From Bacteroidaceae bacterium (GTDB lineage Bacteria > Bacteroidota > Bacteroidia > Bacteroidales > Bacteroidaceae): a DNA stretch of 39,487 nt. The stretch spans positions 1-39,487 of the forward strand of contig JAFSKK010000047.1 in the NCBI GenBank assembly GCA_017448965.1. The letters are read 5' to 3'. Shown here piece after piece: positions 22,948 through 37,000 of this stretch. Position 1 is the first letter of the stretch. Each line of letters opens with the position of its first letter. The translations under genes were made by a program, and so were the position numbers. The notes under the pieces are model-generated. The model searched no databases, was not told the DNA's origin, and worked only from the letters and a program-made list of their open reading frames with translations.

Positions 22948-24600
22948 ATGAAAACGATCATCAAAACGCTTTTCGCAGCGACTTGTTGCACCGCTTTGGC
23001 AACATCCTGCAACAACAACACCCCACAAATAGCAGAAATGGCACAGCAAGAACTCAGCACGGTGGGAAATCCCTTCCTGCCCCTGTGGGAACACATCCCC
23101 GACGGGGAACCATACGTTTTCGAAGACCCTGACCACCCGGGGAAGCAGCGTGTGTATGTGTATGGCTCGCACGACAACATGGTGACGGGCTACTGCGGAC
23201 GTGACCAGGTGGTGTGGTCGGCCGCGATTGACAACCTGACCCAATGGCGATACGATGGCGTCATCTTCAGCGTGGACAAGAATGCCAACGGCGAGCCTTT
23301 CGACTCCGCCGGCACGGCCGATGTGCTCTATGCACCCGACGTGACGCTGGTGGTTGCTCCCAATGGCGAGAAGACCTACTACCTCTACCCCAACAATCAG
23401 GAGGGAGGACGCAACGGCATGGTGGCGAAGAGCACACGCCCCGACGGCCCCTTCGAGGTGTGCAACTGGAGCAAGGACAATCCTAACGAGACGGACGGTG
23501 TGCTGCGGTTCGACCCTGCCGTGTTTGTCGATGACGACGGCCACGTGTACGGCTATTGGGGCTTCGAACGCTCATACGCTGCCGAACTCGACCCTGAAAC
23601 GATGGCGACGGTGAAGCCTGGCACACAGGTGGTGGAGGACATGATTTCGGGGCGTTACCAGGCGGGGAAGTTCCGCTTCTTCGAGGCGTCGAGCATCCGC
23701 AAAATTCAGGACAAATACATCTTTATATATAGTCGATTCACAGAGGAGGGCGAGTTCGGCCTACCCATGTCGAACTACACGCTGGCATACGCCTACAGCG
23801 ACCATCCGCTGGGGCCTTGGAAGTATGGCGGCACCATCATCGACGGACGTGGACGTGACAGAGACGAGCAGGGCAACATCATCGCCACTGCCACCGTGGA
23901 TGGCAACACCCACGGCAGCATCTGCGAAATCGACGGCCAATGGTATGTGTTCTATCACCGACAGACGGGCACCGATGAGTATGCCCGTCAGGCAATGGTG
24001 GCTCCTATCAAGGTGAGAGTGGAAGAAGGTATTGGCGGCAAGGTGGAGATTTGCGAGGGAGAATACACCTCGGAAGGATTCTCGCTCAACGGTCTCAATC
24101 CGCAGGAACGCCACTCGGCTGGCATCGCCTGCTGGTACACGGGGCCGAAGGTGGCAGTGCACGAGTGGCCTAACAACACGTTCTACGGCTCGTATGTAGC
24201 AGCAGGGTACGGAACGGACGACAAGTTCGATGCGCCCTACGAACTGCGCAACAACACGAACGATGTGGTGAACAACACGGATGGCTCCATCGTGGGCTAC
24301 AAATACTTCAACTTCGACATCACGAACGGCAGGAAAGATGTGGTGCTGGCCATCAACCTGACACCCGAAGGCATCGACGGCACCATCGAAATCATGGCGG
24401 GTGTGCCTTGGACATCGAGAGGCGGCCGACTGCTGGGCACCATCGAACTGAAGGCCGACATGCCGAAGAAGCCGACGGAACTGTCAGTAAAACTTCCCAT
24501 CATCGGCGAACTGGAAGGCAAGTGCGCCATCTTCTTCAAGTTCAAATCGGACACCAAGGAGAAGTCGCTCTGCACCTTGCACGACTTTGTGTTTAAATAA
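22948..24600 (+). CDS. GH43-family glycoside hydrolase, lipoprotein
   Basis: A 550-residue protein. Residues 1-20 are a lipoprotein signal with the lipidated Cys at 21 (TALATSCNNN). A five-blade beta-propeller of family GH43 follows: Asp near the start (YVFEDPDHPG), the Asp of YAPDVTLVV, and Glu in FFEASSIRK, which are the three acidic residues of the clan. C-terminal 150 residues are a beta-sandwich resembling a carbohydrate-binding module. GH43 enzymes release arabinose or xylose (or galactose) from plant polysaccharides; the exact substrate cannot be read here. It is probably anchored to the outer membrane. An in-frame extension upstream to 22846 overlaps the promoter and lacks a signal peptide, so the ATG at 22948 is chosen. 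Confidence 0.9.
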   Translation: MKTIIKTLFAATCCTALATSCNNNTPQIAEMAQQELSTVGNPFLPLWEHIPDGEPYVFEDPDHPGKQRVYVYGSHDNMVTGYCGRDQVVWSAAIDNLTQWRYDGVIFSVDKNANGEPFDSAGTADVLYAPDVTLVVAPNGEKTYYLYPNNQEGGRNGMVAKSTRPDGPFEVCNWSKDNPNETDGVLRFDPAVFVDDDGHVYGYWGFERSYAAELDPETMATVKPGTQVVEDMISGRYQAGKFRFFEASSIRKIQDKYIFIYSRFTEEGEFGLPMSNYTLAYAYSDHPLGPWKYGGTIIDGRGRDRDEQGNIIATATVDGNTHGSICEIDGQWYVFYHRQTGTDEYARQAMVAPIKVRVEEGIGGKVEICEGEYTSEGFSLNGLNPQERHSAGIACWYTGPKVAVHEWPNNTFYGSYVAAGYGTDDKFDAPYELRNNTNDVVNNTDGSIVGYKYFNFDITNGRKDVVLAINLTPEGIDGTIEIMAGVPWTSRGGRLLGTIELKADMPKKPTELSVKLPIIGELEGKCAIFFKFKSDTKEKSLCTLHDFVFK

Positions 24601-24660
24601 TTGATTCAACTTTCGGAAGTTACCGCTTCTTTGCGAGCAAAGCGCTACGCGATGGCGCTC

Positions 24661-24778
24661 AGAAGTTAAAGGAGTTATAGGAGTTAAAGCCTATACTCTG
24701 TCAACTGTGGAGAGGAGTTTTCACGCCAGCATTACATTCGGCTTTAACTCCTCTAACTCCTTTAACTTCTTTAACTCC
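24661..24778. repeat. snapback repeat made of GTTAAAGGA units
   Basis: The left arm (24661-24691) and right arm (24740-24770) are reverse complements at 30 of 31 positions. Each is built of 11-base AGTTAAAGG/AGTTATAGG units, and a further unit extends to 24778. The 48-base loop holds no gene. It lies between the GH43 and M13 peptidase genes. Confidence 0.8.
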
Positions 24779-24839
24779 AAGAAAGTGGAGCTTGCGAACC
24801 TTTAGCTCGACGAAGTCAAACTTAAGTAATTAACAATTG

Positions 24840-26861
24840 ATGAAAACAAGACTTTTTGTGATGACACTTATGGCAGCATCAATCACTGCGAATGCCCAGA
24901 CAGCAGGCATCAAACTGGAGAATATGGACATGACCGTGAAGCCAGGCACGGACTTCTACGAATATGCCTGCGGCGAATGGATGAGGAAGAATCCGCTGAG
25001 ACCTGAGTTTTCAAGCTACGGCAGTTTCGACGTCATCGTGGAGGAGAATCAGAAACGCATCAGAGGCATCATCGAAGGACTGGCTGAGCAACCGCAGCAG
25101 AAGGGGTCGCTGGGTCAGAAGATTGGCGACCTCTATGCCCTGCGCATGGACTCTGTGCGTCAGAACAAGGAGGGCGTCTCGCCTGTGATGGTGGATTTGA
25201 AGCGTGTGGCAGCCGTGAAGACGACGGCTGAACTGCTGACCCTGATGAACCAGATGAACACGGAAGGTGTGGGATTTGGGGAACTGTGGGGCTATGGTGT
25301 CGGTGCTGACATGATGGCATCGACGGAAAACCTGCTGGAAATCGGACAGGGCGGCTACTCCATCGAACGCGACTACTACGTGAAGGACGACGAGGCAAAC
25401 AAGAGGATTCTGGAGGCATACAAGGCACACATCATCAAGATGTTCCAGTTTGTCGGAGAGACACCTGCCACTGCGCAGAAGAAGATGGAGCATGTGATGC
25501 AGGTGGAGATGCGCATGGCGAAGGCTGCACGTGACAACGTGGCGTTGCGCGACCCTGCCTCGAACTACCATAAAATGTCGTTTGCCGACTTCGTAAGAGA
25601 ATATGAGGGTTTCGACTGGAAAACCTACTTCGATGCACAGGGACTCACCGACATCGACTCCCTCTCAGTGGGTCAGCCCGAAGCCGTGAAGGAGGCGCTT
25701 GCCGTGCTGAAGGACACACCTTTGGAGGTGCTGAAAGACTTCTTCCAATGGCAGATTCTCGACTCGGCAGGTGGCATGTTGGGCGATGAGGTGTATGAAG
25801 AGGTGTTCGACTTCAACGGACGCATCCTCACGGGTGCGAAGGAGCCTCGTCCACGCTGGAAGCGAGGCGTGAGCATGGTGAACGGTGTGCTGGGCGAAGC
25901 GGTTGGCCAGATTTATGTGGAGAAGTATTTCCCACCTGCCAACAAGACCCGCATGGAGGAACTCATCAAGAACCTGCAAATCGCGCTGGGTGAGCGCATC
26001 GACGCACAGGAGTGGATGAGCGAATCGACCAAGAAGGCTGCACATGAGAAACTGGATGCCTTCTATGTGAAAGTGGGCTATCCGAACAAGTGGCGCGACT
26101 ACTCGAAGATGGATATTGACCCTGCAAAATCGCTCTACGAAAACATGAAGGAGGTGGCCAAATGGGCACATGCCGACATGCTGGAACGCCGATGGAAGAA
26201 GCCTGTGGACAAGGATGAATGGCTGATGAATCCGCAAACGGTGAATGCCTACTACAACCCGACCACCAACGAGATTTGCTTCCCTGCAGGCATTCTGCAA
26301 TATCCCTTCTTCGACATGGAGGCCGACGATGCTTTCAACTATGGTGCCATCGGTGTGGTCATCGGTCACGAGATGTCGCATGGATTCGACGACCAGGGAC
26401 GCCAGTTCGACAAGGAAGGCAACTTCCGCGACTGGTGGACGGAAAACGATGCAGAACTCTACAAGCAAAAGGCACAGCAGATGAAAGACTTCTTCTCTGC
26501 CATCCTGGTGCTGCCCGACCTCCACGCCAACGGCGACCTCTGCTGCGGCGAGAATCTGGGCGACCACGGCGGTTTGAAGTTCGCCTACACCGCCTTCAAG
26601 AATGCCACCAAAGAGCATCCGCTGCCCGTAAAGGACGGCTTCACTCCTGAGCAGCGTTTCTTCCTTGCATACGCAGGCGTGTGGGCAGAAAACATCACCG
26701 AGGAGGCCATCCGTCAGCAAACCACAGCCGACCCCCACTCACTGGGCAGATGGCGTGTGAACGGTGCCCTCCCACTCATCGACGCATGGTACGACGCCTT
26801 CGGCATCACCGAAAGCGACCCGCTCTTTGTGCCGAAAGAAAAAAGAATCAAGATTTGGTGA
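24840..26861 (+). CDS. M13-family (neprilysin-like) metallopeptidase
   Basis: A 673-residue exported zinc endopeptidase. Residues 1-19 are a signal peptide (LFVMTLMAASITANAQ). The N-terminal M13 domain opens with PGTDFYEYACGEWMRKNP, and the catalytic domain holds HEMSHGFDDQGRQFD (zinc ligands HExxH, near residue 510) and the third ligand region ENLGDHGGL (ExxxD). The C-terminal end KRIKIW matches the W-ending tail typical of PepO. Length is normal. It cleaves small peptides, likely in the periplasm. The ATG at 24840 is used; a TTG three bases earlier is in frame. The stop codon abuts that of the convergent HD-domain gene with no gap. Confidence 0.92.
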   Translation: MKTRLFVMTLMAASITANAQTAGIKLENMDMTVKPGTDFYEYACGEWMRKNPLRPEFSSYGSFDVIVEENQKRIRGIIEGLAEQPQQKGSLGQKIGDLYALRMDSVRQNKEGVSPVMVDLKRVAAVKTTAELLTLMNQMNTEGVGFGELWGYGVGADMMASTENLLEIGQGGYSIERDYYVKDDEANKRILEAYKAHIIKMFQFVGETPATAQKKMEHVMQVEMRMAKAARDNVALRDPASNYHKMSFADFVREYEGFDWKTYFDAQGLTDIDSLSVGQPEAVKEALAVLKDTPLEVLKDFFQWQILDSAGGMLGDEVYEEVFDFNGRILTGAKEPRPRWKRGVSMVNGVLGEAVGQIYVEKYFPPANKTRMEELIKNLQIALGERIDAQEWMSESTKKAAHEKLDAFYVKVGYPNKWRDYSKMDIDPAKSLYENMKEVAKWAHADMLERRWKKPVDKDEWLMNPQTVNAYYNPTTNEICFPAGILQYPFFDMEADDAFNYGAIGVVIGHEMSHGFDDQGRQFDKEGNFRDWWTENDAELYKQKAQQMKDFFSAILVLPDLHANGDLCCGENLGDHGGLKFAYTAFKNATKEHPLPVKDGFTPEQRFFLAYAGVWAENITEEAIRQQTTADPHSLGRWRVNGALPLIDAWYDAFGITESDPLFVPKEKRIKIW

Positions 26862-27752
26862 TTACCCTTTCACCACATTCGTGCCCAGCGCAAACGCCTT
26901 CTCCATGTTGCCTGTGGTGCTGAAGATGTCTGCCTTGGCAGAAATGTTGTCGAGGTAGTTGATGAGTTGTGCTTCTGGTGTGCAGGGAAGCACGGGGCTG
27001 CCAAACTCCAGTTGCCCGTGGTGGGCAAGGACACAATGCACGATGAAGTTCACCTCACGCTTGTCGGCCTCGGAAAGCTTTCCGTTCTTTTCGGTGAAGA
27101 AATCGCGCAACAGGTTGTTCAGATAGTTGGCAGACATGTAGATGTGACCCAACAGATAGCCGTTCTCCGTCTTCTCTCCCTCCACATTGTACTCGCACAA
27201 CTTGCCCCAATCGTGGAAGAGGATGCCGATGATGACACGCTCCACCTTCAATTCGTCGGGATAAGGATAGACAGGATAAACACCCTCAAGCAGATGCAGC
27301 ATTTGCCATGTGTGGTTCAGCAATCCACCAGGGAACGCATGGTGCACACTCGTGGCAGCAGGGTATTTGGCATACTTCGCAAAGAGGTCGTCGGTGTATT
27401 GATTGATAAAATCCTTCAGCACCTCATCCTTGCAGAAGGAGAGCAGCTTGTCGATGGTGGTATCCCACACCTCGCGCTTGATGGGTCGTGGCACCAGTTT
27501 GTAGAGCGGATGCCCCTCTTCGGGAAACGTTCTCACCAGCATGTCCATGTTCGTGGCTGACTTCTTGCCCTGATTGTCACGGATGGTGAGAAACGCCACC
27601 AGCTGCCCCACTTTAGGTCCTGCCAACTTGGGCACGTCAAACACGCAGATATTCTCCACTCCCTCCAGATTCGCCACCTTCAGGTTCACGTAGGGAGAGT
27701 TATTCCGAGCCACCGCATCCTGACGGCTCAACACAATATATTCCTTTGCCAT
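26862..27752 (-). CDS. HD-domain protein, YhaM-like 3'-5' exoribonuclease
   Basis: A 296-residue protein. Residues about 1-90 form an OB-fold-like nucleic-acid binding region (VNLKVANLEGVENICVFD), and the HD domain follows, with the metal ligands seen as HHAFPGGLLNHTW, LFHDWGKLCEY and LAHHGQLEFGSP. The order OB-HD is that of the YhaM family, which degrades RNA (and DNA) from 3' ends in a Mn-dependent manner in Firmicutes; the same activity is plausible here but is inference. The gene has its own -7 box (27778-27785) and is separated from the glycosidase operon by a strong hairpin (27811-27887). Confidence 0.87.
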   Translation of the reverse strand: MAKEYIVLSRQDAVARNNSPYVNLKVANLEGVENICVFDVPKLAGPKVGQLVAFLTIRDNQGKKSATNMDMLVRTFPEEGHPLYKLVPRPIKREVWDTTIDKLLSFCKDEVLKDFINQYTDDLFAKYAKYPAATSVHHAFPGGLLNHTWQMLHLLEGVYPVYPYPDELKVERVIIGILFHDWGKLCEYNVEGEKTENGYLLGHIYMSANYLNNLLRDFFTEKNGKLSEADKREVNFIVHCVLAHHGQLEFGSPVLPCTPEAQLINYLDNISAKADIFSTTGNMEKAFALGTNVVKG

Positions 27753-27777
27753 ATTTGATAGTTATTTGATTACGCCG

Positions 27778-27785
27778 CAAATTTA
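27778..27785 (-). promoter_or_regulatory. -7 box of the HD-domain gene
   Basis: TAAATTTG on the minus strand fits TAnnTTTG, 26 bases before the ATG at 27752. Upstream lies the AT-rich left arm of the snapback repeat, which provides TTTTC-like -33 sequence. Confidence 0.5.
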
Positions 27786-27810
27786 GGGATTTTGAATTGA
27801 AAAGTTGAAA

Positions 27811-33170
<5,360 letters not shown>

Positions 33171-33183
33171 ATTACCTTATGTT

Positions 33184-34923
33184 TTATTCGGTGAGAACTT
33201 CCACATCGCTGTAACCCATGCGTTCTCCTTGTGCCAAGCGCAGTCCTTCCACACGGATGACTTTGGCACGGATGGGTTTACAACGTACGGTCTGCCAGAT
33301 GGGATTGTTCACGATGTTAGAGAACTCTCCTTCACCCAGTATTTCCCAATGACTCCAATCAGTGGTGGCGGAAATGCGATAATGAGTGACGAGTCCCTCG
33401 CGTGAATCCTGTGGAGGCAGATAACGGAACCCTGTGACAGTCATCTCATCATTGAGTGTCACGAACATCATCTTGTCGGCTCCGAAGAAGATATAATAGT
33501 TAGAGCTATGTTTCTCGCCAGCATCGGGGGTGTCCTGGCTGATCTCGGGTGCTAAATAGACAGCTACTTTCTTGATGACAGGTTCGCACTTCGAGTCGAG
33601 TATGGTGAAGCGCAAGCGTGTAGCGGATACATTGGGGAAGCAGATGATGCGGCGGTGGCCAATGGTGGTGAGTCCGTCACCACGATCTGCAAGTTCATCC
33701 TTCAGGGGCACCCACTGCCCATCAACCTCAGCCTCCAGCGAGAACTTCTTCACACGCTGTCCGTAACGGATGTCTTCTTCAGCCACGAAGCGATTGAAGG
33801 TGGTGGGGTTCTTGAAGGTGATGAGAGTTTCATGCCCCTGTGTCTTCTTCTTTGCTTTCTTGGCAAGGTCGTTCTTAAACACCTCATGAATCATCTTGTT
33901 GAAGGCGATGCCACGCAACGAGTCCGTAGGGTGGATACGGCCATTGGGAGCAATAGGAAAATTCAGCAACAAACACGAGTTGCGACCTACCGATTTATAA
34001 TAGGTGTCCATCAGTTTCGACAGGCTCTTCACGTTCTCGTTCTCCGTCTCGTGATAGAACCAGCCAGGACGAATGCTGGTGTTGGTCTCGCCTGGTACCC
34101 AAACGTTGCCGTTCTCCAAACCGTAGTGCAGTTGCTCGTAAGGCACATCGCCTTTGTCATTCAACAAGCTCCAGTTCGTTTCACCAATGTTACCAGCTTC
34201 GGTGCCTACCCAACGCAGATCACCGCGATCGCTACCATCGTTCCAGATGAGAGCTTTGGTTTGCAGCTCACGAATCATTTGGTAGGTTTCTGGCCATTCG
34301 TAATAGGTCGTGCGGTCAATACGGCGCATCTCGTTGGCACCACCATACCAACCATCACCGCCATTGGCACCATCGAACCACACCTCGAACATATCACCGT
34401 ACTCCGTCAACAGTTCACGGAGCTGGTTGCGGAAATAGGTCACATACTCAGGCTTACCATACTCAGGATGGTTTCTGTCCCATGGTGAGAGATAGACGGC
34501 ATACTCCAATCCTTCCTCGCGGCAGGCTTCAGCCAATTCACGCACCACATCTCCTTGACCATTCTTCCAAGGAGAGTTCTTCACGGAATACTCCGTATAT
34601 TTGGATGGCCACATGCAGAAACCGCAATGGTGTTTGGCGGTGAAGATAATGCCTTTCATGCCGGCCTGCTTGCAGACACGTGCCCATTGGCGACAATCAA
34701 GGTCGCTGGGGTTAAACAACTTTGGGTCTTCATTGCCGAAGCCCCATTCCTGATCGGTGTAGGTGTTCAGCGAATAGTGGATGAACGCATACATCTCCAT
34801 GTCCTGCCAACGCAGTTGGTTCTCAGTCGGCACAGGGCCACAAGGGCTGATGGCGGCTCCCTTCTGAGCCTGAAGGGTCAGAAAGGAACAGCAAAACAGA
34901 GCTAAGGTGACGATTGACTTCAT
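33184..34923 (-). CDS. GH29 alpha-L-fucosidase (first of tandem pair)
   Basis: A 579-residue exported enzyme (signal peptide 1-20, LALFCCSFLTLQAQ). The TIM-barrel opens with AFIHYSLNTYTDQEW and KGIIFTAKHHCGFCMWPS, both GH29 hallmarks, and the nucleophile is Asp184 in FEVWFDGANGG. A C-terminal beta-sandwich (from about 410: FNRFVAEEDIRYGQRV) resembles a discoidin/F5-8 type C module. The enzyme removes terminal alpha-L-fucose by a retaining mechanism. It belongs to a different subfamily than the GH29 at 34920-36584, which suggests different linkages. Its ATG overlaps the stop codon of that gene by four bases (ATGA). Confidence 0.93.
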   Translation of the reverse strand: MKSIVTLALFCCSFLTLQAQKGAAISPCGPVPTENQLRWQDMEMYAFIHYSLNTYTDQEWGFGNEDPKLFNPSDLDCRQWARVCKQAGMKGIIFTAKHHCGFCMWPSKYTEYSVKNSPWKNGQGDVVRELAEACREEGLEYAVYLSPWDRNHPEYGKPEYVTYFRNQLRELLTEYGDMFEVWFDGANGGDGWYGGANEMRRIDRTTYYEWPETYQMIRELQTKALIWNDGSDRGDLRWVGTEAGNIGETNWSLLNDKGDVPYEQLHYGLENGNVWVPGETNTSIRPGWFYHETENENVKSLSKLMDTYYKSVGRNSCLLLNFPIAPNGRIHPTDSLRGIAFNKMIHEVFKNDLAKKAKKKTQGHETLITFKNPTTFNRFVAEEDIRYGQRVKKFSLEAEVDGQWVPLKDELADRGDGLTTIGHRRIICFPNVSATRLRFTILDSKCEPVIKKVAVYLAPEISQDTPDAGEKHSSNYYIFFGADKMMFVTLNDEMTVTGFRYLPPQDSREGLVTHYRISATTDWSHWEILGEGEFSNIVNNPIWQTVRCKPIRAKVIRVEGLRLAQGERMGYSDVEVLTE

Positions 34924-36584
34924 TTCTTTATTTTGAGCACGGGCATGATGTTGTTCTGCTTCTCTGGAAGGGTCACGACCAAAGCTTCTTTCGTGCGCTC
35001 GAACTTCACTTTTCCGTAACCAAGCAACTCAACGGACTTGATGGCTGCTGGATAGAGGTCGGAACCATCTGCTAATGACTTCACGCTGATAGTGTGGTTC
35101 TCTGGCCATGCGAGAGCGGTAACATAGAGTGCCTTGTCGGTTTGGTTGAAGCGGATTTCATCGGCTCCAGCCTTGGTGTACTGCCCATCGTTGAATCCTT
35201 GGGCGTTTATCTTGATGTCAGCATTAGCGATGGGGCCTTCACCGAAGATTTTCCACGGACGGGTCTTGACAATACTCTCGCTATTCACCTTCATCCAAGC
35301 ACCAAACTCACGCATGATGGCAAGTTCTTTCTCATCGGGGGTTCCATCGCCTCTCAATGGTACCGATAGCAACATGTTCCCGTTCTTGCTGACGATGTCC
35401 ACCAGAAGTTTGGCGATGGTATGAGCACTCTTGTAGCCGTTGCGCTCGAAGATACCTGTGTCGTAGTGCCAACCTCCGATACAGTTACAGCACTGCCAAG
35501 GCTGTGGCATGATTTGGTTAGGTGCTCCACGCTCTACATCCCACACGAGAGCTTCCTTCATGTCGTCGGTAAGTATCTTGCCGAACACCACAGCCTGGTT
35601 CTTGCCCTTGTGGGTGGCAGCGCTATGGTTGTACATGTGAGCGGCAATCTTCATGCCTGCATCGCTGACAGGATAGAAGGGCAGCACGGTCACATCAAAG
35701 TAGATGAGGTCGGGGTTGTAGCGGTTGATGGCATCGAGGGTACGGTTGTAGAAGTTGGTCACATACTCCTGTGTAGGGGTGCAGGCTCCATTCTGCCAAC
35801 CCCACTGGCGATGGATGGCACCGTTGTCCCATGTATTGTCAGAGAAGTCGTGATTCTGGGCATAGAGGTTCTGCGGGTCGAGTCCTTTCCACCATTTCTC
35901 AGTGCCGTCGGCATTGAGTTTGTAGCCATCCTCCTTGGTCAGCCAACCATCATACTTCACACCACGTTTGTCGCCCTTGAGGTCAAAACGTCGGCTGGGT
36001 TCATACCATGTCCATGCATGATCAGCATGGAAGGAGATGCCGAAGGGAAGTCCTGCCTTCTTGGCGGCCTTGGCCCATCCGTCGAGGATGTCCTTATGAG
36101 GTCCTATGTTCTGTGAATTCCACTCTTGATACTTCGAGTTCCAGAGGTCGAAGTTGTCATGGTGGTTACCAAGGGCGAAGAAGTACTGCGCGCCACATTC
36201 TTCCTTATAGAACTTCACCAGTTCTTCGGGTGTCCAATTTTCTGCCTTGAAGAGCGGAAGAATGTCCTTGAAGCCTACTTCGGAGGGGTGTCCGTAGTGG
36301 TCGCGGTGGTAGTTGTACTTGTAGTTGCCCTCCATGTACATCTCACGTGCCATCCAGTCGCCAGAGCCTTCCACACACTGAGGTCCCCAATGAGCCCAGA
36401 TGCCGAACTTGGCATCGCGGAACCACTCGGGCACTTGGTATTGACGCAGCGACTCCCATGTGGGAGAGAATTGTCCCGTCGCCATTGGCTCATCAGCCTC
36501 CGACACTGGCACTTTATAGGTTTGTTGTGCTTGCATTGCCACCGATGTCAAGAGCATCACGGCTGTAAAAAGATTCTTCTTCAT
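34920..36584 (-). CDS. GH29 alpha-L-fucosidase (second of tandem pair)
   Basis: A 554-residue exported enzyme (signal peptide 1-20, AVMLLTSVAMQAQ). The barrel shows WFRDAKFGIWAHWGPQC, FFALGNHHDNFDLWNSKYQEWNSQ and, as nucleophile, Asp297 in PDLIYFDVTVLPF. The C-terminus ends in a small beta-domain with no discoidin module visible. GH29 with the GIWAHWGPQ pattern is the group with broad alpha-fucosidase activity (subfamily A-like); the pair therefore probably splits work between linkages. It follows the mutarotase gene by 30 bases and overlaps the next GH29 by four. Confidence 0.92.
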   Translation of the reverse strand: MKKNLFTAVMLLTSVAMQAQQTYKVPVSEADEPMATGQFSPTWESLRQYQVPEWFRDAKFGIWAHWGPQCVEGSGDWMAREMYMEGNYKYNYHRDHYGHPSEVGFKDILPLFKAENWTPEELVKFYKEECGAQYFFALGNHHDNFDLWNSKYQEWNSQNIGPHKDILDGWAKAAKKAGLPFGISFHADHAWTWYEPSRRFDLKGDKRGVKYDGWLTKEDGYKLNADGTEKWWKGLDPQNLYAQNHDFSDNTWDNGAIHRQWGWQNGACTPTQEYVTNFYNRTLDAINRYNPDLIYFDVTVLPFYPVSDAGMKIAAHMYNHSAATHKGKNQAVVFGKILTDDMKEALVWDVERGAPNQIMPQPWQCCNCIGGWHYDTGIFERNGYKSAHTIAKLLVDIVSKNGNMLLSVPLRGDGTPDEKELAIMREFGAWMKVNSESIVKTRPWKIFGEGPIANADIKINAQGFNDGQYTKAGADEIRFNQTDKALYVTALAWPENHTISVKSLADGSDLYPAAIKSVELLGYGKVKFERTKEALVVTLPEKQNNIMPVLKIKK

Positions 36585-36614
36585 GATTGTTATTTTTCTT
36601 TAACTTCTTCTCAT

Positions 36615-36956
36615 TTATTCATATAGGTAAAACATGCGTTCCATCATTTGCCACTTCTCGTCGCTGCGGGCTTCGGGGCTACAACCTTGAAGACGTGCCA
36701 CAAAGGCTTCCCATTCGGCCTGTCGGGGCAAGGTGGCGAGTTTGTCCATTGCTGCCTGCCAGTCGAAGTCGTCGGGAGCATCGACCACCATCACCAATCG
36801 TGTGCCGAGAATGTAAATTTCCATCTCCAAGATGCCCACGGCACGGATGCCGTCACGGATTTCACGCCAATGGTGTTCCCTGGAGTGCCATTTGCGGTAC
36901 TCCCGAATCATGTCGGGGTCGTCGCGAAGGTCGAGTGTTTGAACGTAACGCTTCAT
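36615..36956 (-). CDS. L-rhamnose/L-fucose mutarotase-like protein (RhaM, DUF718 family)
   Basis: A 113-residue protein of the dimeric ferredoxin-like RhaM family, with MKRYVQTLDLRDDPDMIREYRKWHS at the N-terminus, IRDGIRAVGILEMEIYILGTRLVMVVD, and a Trp-rich C-terminal helix ending EKWQMMERMFYLYE, all as in the family. It interconverts alpha and beta anomers of L-rhamnose or L-fucose. Sitting between a sugar kinase-like gene and two alpha-L-fucosidases, a fucose role is more likely than rhamnose (context inference). The ATG at 36956 is used; the long frame to 37112 overlaps the kinase gene and is not supported. Confidence 0.9.
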   Translation of the reverse strand: MKRYVQTLDLRDDPDMIREYRKWHSREHHWREIRDGIRAVGILEMEIYILGTRLVMVVDAPDDFDWQAAMDKLATLPRQAEWEAFVARLQGCSPEARSDEKWQMMERMFYLYE

Positions 36957-37000
36957 TGAGAATTGACAATTGACTGTTATAATGCGCCAAGGGCGTGGGC

